Source: Prostheceraeus crozeri
Taxonomy: Eukaryota > Platyhelminthes > Polycladida > Euryleptidae
Length of the DNA stretch: 64,000 nucleotides
Assembly: GCA_907163375.1 (NCBI GenBank)
Contig: CAJQUW010005236.1
Location: 186,001 to 250,000 of the forward strand
Direction: 5' to 3'
Shown here: in pieces, positions 22,401 through 34,400 of the stretch
How the letters are laid out: each line of letters opens with the position of its first letter
Position numbering within the stretch: the stretch's first letter is position 1
Position numbers and translations under genes: made by a program
Notes under the pieces: model-generated
Seen by the model: only the letters and a program-made list of their open reading frames with translations
The model's database searches: none
What the model was told of the DNA's origin: nothing

Positions 22401-25400
22401 CGGTTAGCGTCGCCATTCGATTCAGCGTGGTCGACTACCCTACTGGGGAACGTTTATTTCAAAACCGATTTTTTGGTGGGAAAATAACTGGCAAAAGTTT
22501 TGGTCCGACCTCTCGCCCTTCCTTCTTGAAAAATATTTATGAGTTTGAAAATCAAGGTTTTGGAAAATCACATTTTGATCAGCATCATCATCATCAACCT
22601 CCTCGGTCATCAGCTATCACCATCATCATTATCTTAGTCTTCAATAGCATGACATCATCATCATCTTAGTTTGAATCATGTTCACGTGTCATCAAAATCA
22701 TCATTAGTCTAAGTCATCAGCATCCTCATCTGCAATCGCTATCATCAGTCATCTGGCCTAATCACCATCAGCATTTCATAGTTCACGAGGAGCTGTGGGC
22801 GGTATTCATTTGCGTTCATGTGAGTGTTTAGATTGAAATAGATTTGTGACCATTTGTTCAACAGTTATCAGCAACATATAAGGTCATCATCAATCTGCAT
22901 GACCCAGTCACCATTACTGTAGTCTTCATCATTATCAGGCATCATCATCATGATCGCCATCACCATCATGTCTTCAATGGTCAGATCTGAGATCCAGGTC
23001 CCCCCCCGGTAGGGCAGTCGAATGAATCGAATGGCAGCGGTTCGGACGCGATCCGAGCGCAAGAAGTTGTCTAAAGACGAGGCCGTCCGCTTGCCGGACA
23101 CCAACATTTTCCGTCAGCGAAAATTTCTAAGCTACAATCCCAGCCAAATTGCACCCAAAATTCAGTTTTGAGACTGAGGCGATCCAAAGACCTGTCGACC
23201 ACGCTGAATCGAATGGCGGCGGTTCGGAGACGATCCGAGCGTAGAAAGTGAGCCGAAGTCAATGCTGTCCAGTAACCGGGCATCCTTCACTATTCATGAT
23301 TTCTGTAAAAAATATTCCCTGTCCAAGCAACCTTTGTTCAAATGACTTTAGAATGACTTCAAAATGACTTACTTTTGGCCACATTTAAAGTATAGTGATG
23401 TTTTTCATCGGAAAAACAAAAATCGCCTCATCAGAATCATTTTTCTGGTTTTCGCAAAACTTGTCTGGCCATCATACAGTATTCAGACATAATATTTAAG
23501 CAGGCCTACATTATCAGGAACGATTTTTTTTCACTTATATGCACACATTACAGATGAGATCGTAGCAAGATCCCTCGTCTTGCATATTTCAAATATCGTT
23601 TTCTACTTTCTGTAGAATAATTTAACTCACTCTTCGAAATTTCACAAGCTTAATCTTGATGAGCATATCGTCATAGTTATATCTGTGTGGTCTGGCTAAC
23701 TTGGTCCCTTATCTCAACCTATATTTCATAAAATGTGTCAGTAAATAATCAAGGCAAAAAAGATCTAATTGGGATGCAAACAATTATTTCCTTCTTCTTT
23801 TATGGCATTATTTCTTATTCTGCACAATATTCGATTTCTAGTCATATTAAGTTACAATAAAAAACTTGTATCAGTAAAATTACAAAAAATTTATTTAAGG
23901 ATTGCATATAATTGCATAACATGTTTGCTGTTACTTTGTATATGCGCTACAAACTACAACACATTTGTTGAAACATTTCTAATAAAATGTGCACCAATAT
24001 TTTGGTCGATGTTGAGAAAAATAAAACTTAACTCAAATGGATTCATATTGGCCTGAGGCTATTTTGCCTCCACTACTTTCTTAATTTAGCGAATAACGTC
24101 GCTATGGCAGGGATGCTAAAATAACATTCATTAATGATACTTGTCACTTCATCTGTAGATTGCAACAACATATTGCAAATACAACTTTCGTACGTTTATT
24201 CGTTTGATTATGACTTGATTCTACTTGAACCCAGCATTTCTAATTCTACTTTGAATCACAACCGCATTCTTTATGTTAATCCTCTCCTGCATGAACTGCA
24301 TCTAAATGCGAAATACAATTTGAAAAGTTAGGTTGTACTAATTGAAAGCCTGATAATCGTTTTATTGAAAGAAGGGAAAATAAAATGAGCCTCCTGCTTT
24401 GACACACAATGAATGCACCGTTAATCGCAATCATATCATTTTGCTTTCCTGAAATCTTCTAATCAGTGGCTAGCTAGCCTTTAGCTAGAAGAAATTTAGC
24501 TGATTATGCTAACCAGTTAGGATGCGTTTACACGCGCAACTTGAATGATGACACTTTCGATCCATGAGTCAGAAAATAGACAAACAATGGAAGTAAGGGC
24601 ATGCCTTCAATAATTGTGCTTCGTGTGTTACCAGACAAAAGCGGTTTAGTGAGTGGTGATAAAGAAAAATGGATGCATTGATCTCATCAGCTTATTATTC
24701 TCTGAGTGTCAGTAAAAAATGTCAGCTAAAGTTTAACAAGGCGCAACTTCAACCGACACTCAGAGAATTTGATAAGCTGATGAGATCGATGCATTTCTCT
24801 TAATCACCATTCACTAAATTGCCGTTGTCTGGTGATGCACAAAGCACGATTATTTAAGCCATGCCTTTGCTTCCATTGTTTGTCCATTCCTTTCTTGACT
24901 CATCACTAGGGCAATTTTTTAAGACCTAAAAATAGAAAAAATATGACCTTAAAAAGCTTTAAATATAGACAAATATGACCTAACAAACTCAAAATGTGAT
25001 CAAAATATGAACTTAAAATCGTAAATTGCAGTTTGGCAAAATTTAAAAATCTTAAAATATAGCAAAAATTATGCCGCCATTTTCAGGCAAAAAGTTAAAT
25101 TCAAGACAAATAAAACGATTTATTTCAAACGATCTTTGTACAAAACAGTAATGTAATTTACTTTATTTGATGTAAAAAAAGTCTGTCTTTGCATAGCCTC
25201 TTCTTCAACATGGAGAAGAACGCTCTACCGAAGCAGCGGTTGGCTGGCAAGGGAAGGCAGATGACAGCCTGGCGCCGCTTATAACAGTCATATCTGTAGG
25301 CAATGCACGCATTGGAACTGTCCTCAGACTGCATCGCGCTGCTGAGAAGACCAATATTCCGTCATTCTGCAAGCATCGGTCATTTCTATATCTCCTTCCC

Positions 25401-28400
25401 GGTAACTCTAACAGTCTAAGCCTACAGCAAAATGACCAAAATATGACTGAATATGATGAGACACAGAAAATGACAATATTACCTCACCCTAAAAATATGA
25501 CAAAATATGACGTCATAAAAAATGCCCTACTCATCATGGATCGAAAAGTGCTACCAATCAAGTTGCGTGTGTAAACGCACCCTTAGAACATTGGTTGATC
25601 ATATTTGTAGAAAATTGCAAGAATGCCAGATACATATACTTGTCAAAGCACGTCATATATCACATGAAATTCAGAATGTAGATTAAGTATTTGTAATTTT
25701 AAGTGATGCACATGCTTTGATGGGTTGATAAACACGTTGACTAAGAAGAATTTTGGTACGATGCACAAAATTCAAAAATCTCATCACGATATTCATGTGC
25801 CTTCATATTCCTCCCTAGATTCATATGATTTCCTTATCTGACAATAAATTTCGAAGCACGAGCGTTTTTACATCAGCAACAGTCAAGGATAACATAGCTG
25901 TCAATAACAAACACTGCAGAACAATATGGACAGACGGGTCGCGCAGAAGGACAATGTAATAATAGAAAGAGGGTAGGAGAGGTAGATAGGATCGAAAGAT
26001 AAGGATGGGAACATTACCGTTCTGGTCCACTGCTGTCGGGGATGGAGATACGCGCAACGTACTGTACAGGCGGGCGGGCGAATATTTGCACACACAGAAT
26101 GGAGGATGGAGATAGGGAGATTTAGGGCCCACCATCGTCACAATGATATAATTAGTGTTTGATTTTGTTCGTTTATGATAATAATGTGGATGGAAAACAG
26201 TCAGAGGATATCCACAGTAGGGCCAGGCGGGCGTACAGAGGGCGGGCCAAACGTATTGTGACAATTTCGATTTCCAATGTTCGATTTTGACAATTTCAGG
26301 GAAGCGGGCGAAAGGGCGGGCCATAGGGCATGAAAAGGAAAGAGGTGACCGCGCGTGAGCGCAAGTTTGGAGCATGATTATAATACACAAACAGAGAAAT
26401 TATATTTTTCCTTTTCCATCTTCCTGAAATTGAATTTCATCAGTTTAAACTGAAATCATTACTCCTATTTGACTTGACAGAAAGCGATTCCAATAATGAA
26501 ACAAAATTGCAAAAAACATATGTTGCAAAATTATGCAGCTTTTAGAGATTGAACATCAAGTTATATCGGGATGACAGCTTCCTGAATAGTCATCAACTCA
26601 AATAATAGTATTCTATCACTTGCACAAAATGAGATAACGCTACAGCTCTAGGTATGAAACTACAACTTGGATATCCATTCATCTGTTATTCCAAATTTGT
26701 TAATCTCTCTTCATTTTGTACTTCGGTTACTTCTTACTTTACCCTTTCATCTGACCAAAGCGTGTGTGTGTTTGTGACGTCAAAGGAGCGCACGTGAGAG
26801 AATCAGGTACAACCAGGCCTATGAAAAATGAGGCCCCAAAAATGTGAAAGGAGATTTTTGGCGCAAGTGTGTTGCTGCACTAATTCTTTTGTTACTACAA
26901 ATGTCCTTCTCCATCAATAAAATGTCTTTGCGTGTTAAATCACCCCGAATCGTTACCTTATATCCAATATTTTCATGTAATTTCATATAGGATAAAAACA
27001 TAAAATTGATTGAAGGAATTAATTAATTATTCCAATAAAGCGTGCGAAAACAAAGGAAAAGCATTAAAGTTCTAATTATATTAATAAACTTCGGGATGCA
27101 TGTCTTTCTGAACTATTTTTGGACCCGTTCTTCTCGGGAGCTGTTCATCCTGTCATTGAAGTGACATGCGTCATTTAAGATTCACAATTCACAAGCACCG
27201 ACTTGAGAACATAAATGCGTTTCCTTTGCTTTGACATTAATTCCTTCGAGCACATTTTTGCCTTCTATAAAATTACATAACACTTCACATTAAAGGCAAC
27301 AAATCGGGTTACACATAATTTAATAGTCAAATACATCACAATAACGGTCAGAGATATTTATATCAACAGCAGAATTTTCTGATGGCTTCCATGGTGTTCA
27401 TGGCTTTGAATCCAGGAATGCTGAAGGAACCGGGTTATTGGACCTGTGTGCTGCTTAGAACATTACGATGGTCAACACCTTTGAGAAAGTGGCCTCTCGG
27501 CTAATTAGGTATAGGCCGGGGTCCGCATCGACTATGTGTTGGTTAGAAGGGCAGACCTGAAGCTAGTTCGTGATGCAAAACTCATTGGACGTGAAGAGTG
27601 CATATCGCAACATAAGCTGCTTGTTTGTGACATGAACATCAAAGTAAGACCACCGAAGAAGAAAATTTTGGCTCCTAGACTTTGCATTTGGAAGCTTAAG
27701 TCACCCACCGCTCGTGTTGCTTTTGAAAAGGATGCATCAGAGCGATTCCAATCTGCAGTCCATTCAGATGATGTTGAAGGGTTGTGGTCAGTGTTGAAGT
27801 CAGGTTTGCTAGGAGCATGTGAGCATTCATGCGGGTTTACCAAAAGTGGACCGGTCAGAGGAAGAGAGACTTGGTGGTGGAATGAAGCAGATGAATATGC
27901 GGTAAAGAGGAAACGTAAACTCTGGAAGGAGTGGCAAAAGGGATAAGTAGATAAGCCAACAGTGAGGCAAAACGGGTCGCTAAGTCTGCAATCTACTTCG
28001 CCAGAAAGAACGCCCCAACGAGAGATATTCAGCGAAATATCTACTGTTCAGAAGAAGAATCAAGTGTTCAAGCTTGCCCGCAAGACAGAGGAAGAAAATC
28101 AAGATGCTATTGGCGAATAGTGCATCAAAAGAGAAGATGGTAGCACCGCATATTCTGATGCTGACAAGCTAGCTGCATGGAAGAGATATTATGATGCCTT
28201 GTTGAATGTTTAGTTCCCTTGGGATCACACTCTACTTGCACGTGTTCCACCGACTTTGTGTCCTCCTATATGAATTGATGCCACTAAGATCAAAAGAGCT
28301 GTTGAGGGCATGAGGGACAAGAAAGCAGATGGCCCATCGGGTGGGGTAGTAGAAATGATCCGCGCTGGAGGGGATGCGGCTGTCGACTTGGTAGCAAGCT

Positions 28401-31400
28401 ATCAAATGCCTCTATCCGAGAGGGGCAAATGCCTAAAGATTGGAATCTGTCGTTCATCATTAACTGCTACTAAGGTAAAGGCGATGCTCATGAAAATCCT
28501 GGAAAGAGTGCTTGAGCCATTCATCAGACAACAGGTGTCAATTGACTCAATGCAGTTCGGCTTCATGCCGGGACGAGCGGCAACTGGTCCAATTTTCATT
28601 TCGCGACAGCTACAGAAAAATTTCATTGAAAGCGAAAGGAGTTGTATTTCATCTTTCTTGACTTGCAGAAAGCGTTTGATCGGGTGCCGAGACAACATGT
28701 GTCTCCGAAGTGTGAAGATTTATGAGAATGAGACGTGGCCAATCGCTATGGAGGACCTCAATCGTTTGAGCCACAGTGACAATGCAATGATCAGGTGGAT
28801 CTGTTCAAAACGGCTAGATGATCGGGTTCCTACTGAGGATCGCAGGGGACGGCTTGGCATCCATCCATTGGATGCTGTCATTCGATGGGGAAGACTCCGC
28901 TGGTGTGGTCATGTGCAAAGAATGCAAGAGGACTCCTGGCCAAAGAAAGTGATGAATCTGGAGGTAGAAGGACCCAAGCCAAGGGGACGACCGAAGAAGA
29001 GGTAGTTTGACCGACGTTTGTCGACGTCCAACACTCGAAACACGGGGGAATGGATGATAAATCGTGGAGTGAGTGAGTGAAATTACTTTTCAGATCGGAT
29101 CGGACAAGATACCCAAAGAAAAATCCGAAATCTTAGATATGCATGTACACGGTGCTTCTTAATTTTGACGAACTATTGAACGAAAATAGCACTACTGAAA
29201 CTCCATATATTTATCTTTTCCGCATCGTACTTCAGTGTAGGTTTTCGGATACATGTAGCAGCTAACAGTAGGAGCATGCGTTCGGAAAGTTGGTTTCAAG
29301 TTTCAATCTATGAGACTGCTTGGTCCTACAAGTCCATGGGCCATCATAGCAGAGGTCAACAGCTTGCCTACTCCTCATCTAATCCTAAATATTTGAATAA
29401 CAAGTTAAATTGAGATATGCACAAAACGAAATATAGCCTAATTGTCGACGGTTCGGCAGTCATCTTTATCGAAACAGGTTGCCTAATCTACATACTGCAT
29501 AATCTTGAGAAATCCGCAACCTGTCTCGATAAAGGCGACTGCCGAAATGTCGACAATCATGTTTTATTTTTTCATACTCACATTTTACCTTGGAGTTAGG
29601 CGGTAGTGAAACGTATTTCTCTTTTGATACATTCTAACTGACCGATAGCCATCATCAAAAACTTTTAGTTTGAATTTTTGGTATAAATAGACTGAAATGT
29701 TAAGCCTCCAGGTCATTGCTTAAGTATCGGTACTTTTTTCAATTGTCTACGATCTAGAATTATCGAAAATGTATCCTTGATCAAATATTCAGCCAACAGC
29801 ATTACTTTTGTAAGAGGTGAGCCCACTATCCAGTGAGATGACAGTTTACAAACGATAAGATATTGCATGCTAAACAACATCTTGTCGATCGGTTGGTATA
29901 TTCAATTTCAGATGGAAAAGGAAAGACCGCTCATGGTATCAACAAATATTGAATAACGGCTGCCCGGTATCGGTTACATGAAGCAAATCAAAGTACTCTG
30001 CTTTTCGATGATTTGCAAACTAATATGATCTACATTTTGTCGATTTGTCGAGACAGGACAGCCGGGCAATCACATACGCAATATGCATGTATGTATACCA
30101 AGGAGGAAACGTGCATTTCAGATAAAATATTGAAAAATCATAGAACGATTCTACACATTACCGCCAGGCAAAATGCAGTCAAATTTCGGTTTACAAGAAA
30201 CATTATGTCTCTAATAATACCATAATGCTGTCACCAATAATATCATTGTAATGTCACCATAATATTAAGATAATGCACATGGCAACATGTCTTTGATCGA
30301 AAATTCAGACAAAATTGATTAGCATATAATGCATTTTCAACACATAATTCTGAAACTCTGCTTCCTTGCCATTTAAGTAGTAAGCAGCGATGGCTTTGAC
30401 GAAATTTGACTGCATGCTTAGGAAGACAACTTTGTTTTTTGTGGTCATCACCAGAGCTGGAACCTGGCCATTGCTACAGGCCTTGATAGCATCAAAGGTC
30501 GGTCTGGGCTTTTTTAAATTTTCAGCTGTCTACAGTTAACCATCTTTCACCCATTAAAGCTCAAATTTTTGTTTTAAGCGTGTTGAAACGTCTTTTGAAG
30601 GAAATACTTCCACTAATGCATCAAATTCACTCACTTCAGCTTCAAAAGCCAGCGATTTATAAACCTTGTATTGATTGAAAGGTTGATCAAATAGATCAAC
30701 GTCTCCAATATTGCAATGTTTGTAAGTCTTGTAATTTTCTTACAAAGTCGAATCATAAATAGTCTGCAATCTGCGCCAAAGGGAAGGCCTACAAGATTCA
30801 AGATCATGAATCCTGACGAAAATGGCTCACTTTGGATGCTCAAGAACAATGATGGTGATGCCTCAACTTGGGATGCGTATCGCAGTTTGTTTCATAAATC
30901 TTACAAACGCTTACTTACAAGTGTCCATATTTCTAGTACATTGGCGGTACATGTATCGTTCATGTTACTTTGAAGAGACGTTTTTAAATAATTGTTCGAA
31001 TCTTTCAGTCAAATTATTGTAAACCGTTCTGATACTGCATATAAGTACACACATCTGTCCACACGCAGGAGTTATATCAACATCGTGAGTCCATCTTATG
31101 GCTGCAGACTATTGCCTGCATGCATTTTTCACATATCCCTCAAATAGATAGAAAGCGTCCAATTTGGGTACCAATGTCCTTCCGCCTCCTTGTGGTGGTA
31201 CCCGCCCCGTTCCTCGGATCGGGTCGACATGGGGGACACTTTCCCGAGTGGCCGTCTGTTGGCGCGCTGCCTCCTTCGGGTTTTTGCCACTCTATTTCTC
31301 CGTTGGTCGTGGAGAAATAGTTGTCTTCTTCTGTATATATCTTTACGGCCACTTTCTTTCATCTCCTCTCCCTCGTCTACTCATTCTTCTCCTGCTCCTC

Positions 31401-34400
31401 ATGGCAGGAATCCATCCCAATCCTGGTCCTTCACCTCGCCACCCTCCTAGGTACCCATGCGGAGTCTGTCAAAGAAGCGTTGGCTACACCGGCCGTTCTG
31501 CTCAGTGCTCGGCATGTAAACTTTGGATTCATCTTCGCTGTTCCTCTCTTACCTCCCGCGCCTTCAACGCCCTCCCCAGGCGTCACCAATGGGTCTGTCC
31601 CACCTGCTCTCCTACACACTTTCGTTTTCCTTCTCCATCCCCAACTGTTTCTACCTCAGACCGCTCTTCCTCCCTCTCCCGCGCCCAATCCTCGGCCCCT
31701 TTGGCCTCTTCCCTGCAACCCCGCGTTGTCCTCTCTCGCCCCCTCTCCTCCCAACCGCTCGTCCTCAGTCGCCGCTGGCCGGCCTCCTCCCTCCCGTCGC
31801 CCCGCACCCCTGTGCCTGTCTCCACCCCTCGGCTGCCTCTCTCTCGTCCCTGCAGCCTGGTGTCGTCCTCTCCCGTCTCCACCTTCCCCGCCCGCTCCGA
31901 GCCCTACCCCCCGTGACTGCTGCTCCCTCTTCCATGCAGCCTCGGGTTGTTCTGTCCCGTCTCCCTGCGTCTGCCCTCCCCCTGTCTCCTCCTCTGTCTT
32001 GCCTCCCCCACCTCCTCCTCCCGCTCCTTACCCTTCCTCAGCCTTTTCTTTGCCATGTCCTCCCTCGCCCAGCCCACCTTCACCCGTAAGACCCCTCCGT
32101 CCTATTCGCTCTTCCCCCGATCTTCAACCAACGAGCTCAAGATCCTTCAGTGGAACGCAAACGGAGTGCGGGCCCGCCGCTTGGAGCTCACTCACTTTCT
32201 ATCTTCAAATCCTTACGACATCATTCTTATCCAGGAAACGAAACTTCTCCCATCCACTACTTTTCGTATTCCTGGATATAAGTGCTACCGCCAGGATCGA
32301 ACGATTCAGCCCCGCCGCGGCAGTGGTGGAGGCGTGATGACTCTGGTCCGGGATGGTCTTGCACATTCTCCTTGGTCCATCCCCTCGCTCGCTTCGTCTA
32401 ATTCTCATTGTAGCTTCCTTGGCATTCCTCCGCTCCAACACTATCTCTTTACTTAATGCCTACGTCCCCCCAGCTAGCTCCACCCCTACCGAGGCCCGCT
32501 CGCGCCGTACCTTCTATCCTTCCTCATTCCCCTCTTCCCCGTCCACCTTCATCTTTGGGGATCTTAATGCACACCACCCCTCCTGGGATTCTCGGGGCCA
32601 TCCTAACTCTCTCGGCTCCGAAATCTACTCCTGGCTTCTCGCTTCAGATCTTGAATCACTTAATGACCCTGATACTCCCACTCTCTTGCAGCAGTCTTCT
32701 GGATGGCGTACCTCCCCAGACCTCAGTCTGGTACCTTCGTCTCTTGCTCCTAGATGTGGCTGGTCCGTCCTTCCTGATCTTGGATCTGACCACCTCCCCA
32801 TCTCTATTAAGATTCCTCTCTCCCCACACTATTCTCCCAACGAGCGCAAACCCTCTTACAACTTTAAAAAGGCTCGCTGGGATGACTACAGGACTCATGT
32901 AACTTCTCATTGTCCCGACTCTGACTCGTACTCTTCTCTTACTCTTACTAAAGCCGCTGCTTCTTTCTCCTCTATCATCCTCGAAGCGGCAAAATTTTCA
33001 ATTCCTTTCGGTCGTACCCGCCAGTCCCCGAAAGCTTGGTGGTCCGCGGAACTAGATCAGCTCGTCCATGCTCGCCGCAAGGCATTCAGACGGGCCCATC
33101 GAAGTGAAGCGGATCGTCAGGCTTATGTTTCTGCATCCCGTTCCGCCTCCAGAGCCATTGCTAAAGCGAAAGCTGATGCTTGGCAACGGACAGCATCCCA
33201 TCTTCGCCTTTCCTCCAACCCCCGTAAGGTCTTCTCCCTCCTCCGCTCAGTAGCTGGTACTCCCAAATCCTCCAGTTCTGATCCAACCTTTCCCGGGTGT
33301 AGCTCTGCTAAGGCTACAGCCACCCGTTACGCTTCTTTTCTCAAGAGCCACTTCTCTAGATCCCTTCCTTCTAATCGCCGTCCTGAAAGCCGCCGCTTCC
33401 TTCGTGAGCTCCGCTCCTCTACCTGTACCTGCCCATCCTTTTGCTCTCCTTTTAGCCTGTCGGAGCTCACCACAGCTATTAGTTCTCTCTCCTCGTCGAC
33501 TGCAGCCGGTCCTGACCACGTCTCGTACCCTCTCCTCCAAAATCTTCCTCCTTCTGCCCTTGCTTTTCTTTTGTTTATCTTCAACCTCTCTTGGTCCACC
33601 TACTCCTTTCCCTCCGCCTGGAAATCTTCCACCATCTACCCGGTGCACAAATCTGGCAAACCCACAGACGCTCCGTCTTCGTTTCGTCCTATCTGCCTTA
33701 CATCTTGTATCTCGAAACTCTTTGAGCGTCTCGTGCTAGCCCGTCTGTCTTTTCTCCTCGAATCTAAGGATCTTCTGACCCCTCTTCAGGCCGGTTTTCG
33801 CCCAGGCCGTTCTACCAATGACCAGATAGTTCTTCTTACTCAGTCAATCTCCGATGGCTTTCACAACTCCAAGCCTTGTGCAAGGACTGTGTTAGCCACC
33901 GTTGATTTCTCTCGTGCATTCGACTCGGTCTGGCATTCAGCTCTCAACCACAAGCTTCTGGCCTCTGGCCTGCCTCCTTGCTTTGTTCGCTGGACCCAGT
34001 CTTTCTTATCGGACCGTCGTGCACAAGTGGCCTTTCGAAACTCTTCCAGTAACTCTTTCCGAGTTCGATGGGGAGTCCCTCAAGGGTCAGTGCTCGGCCC
34101 AGTCCTCTTCAACCTCATCATTAACGACGTTTCTTCCGTGCTCCCTCCCTCAGTCCGCTTTTCACTTTATGCAGACGATCTTGCTATTTGGGCGTCTTCT
34201 CCTCACTTTCACCTCGCTACTGCCGCCGTCCAAGAAGCTCTGTCTGAGCTCGAGGCTTGGTCTTTAAAGTGGCAGCTTCCTCTAAATCCCGCTAAATGCG
34301 AAGTCTCCTTCTTCAGCACCGCCACCCGTGAAGCTTCCGTTCAGCCCTCCCTGTCTCTTTTGGGCCGCCCCCTCTCGTTCAACGCTTCCCCAAGTTCCTC

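Noticed and set aside
25821..26390. 189-codon minus-strand frame
   Set aside because: It exists because of the C-rich intron around HNRNPK exon 4, which is read in a different frame.
31947..32054. Separate upstream start for LINE ORF2 before 32055
   Set aside because: Only a non-ATG start is available there; the ATG at 32055 is just before the endonuclease.
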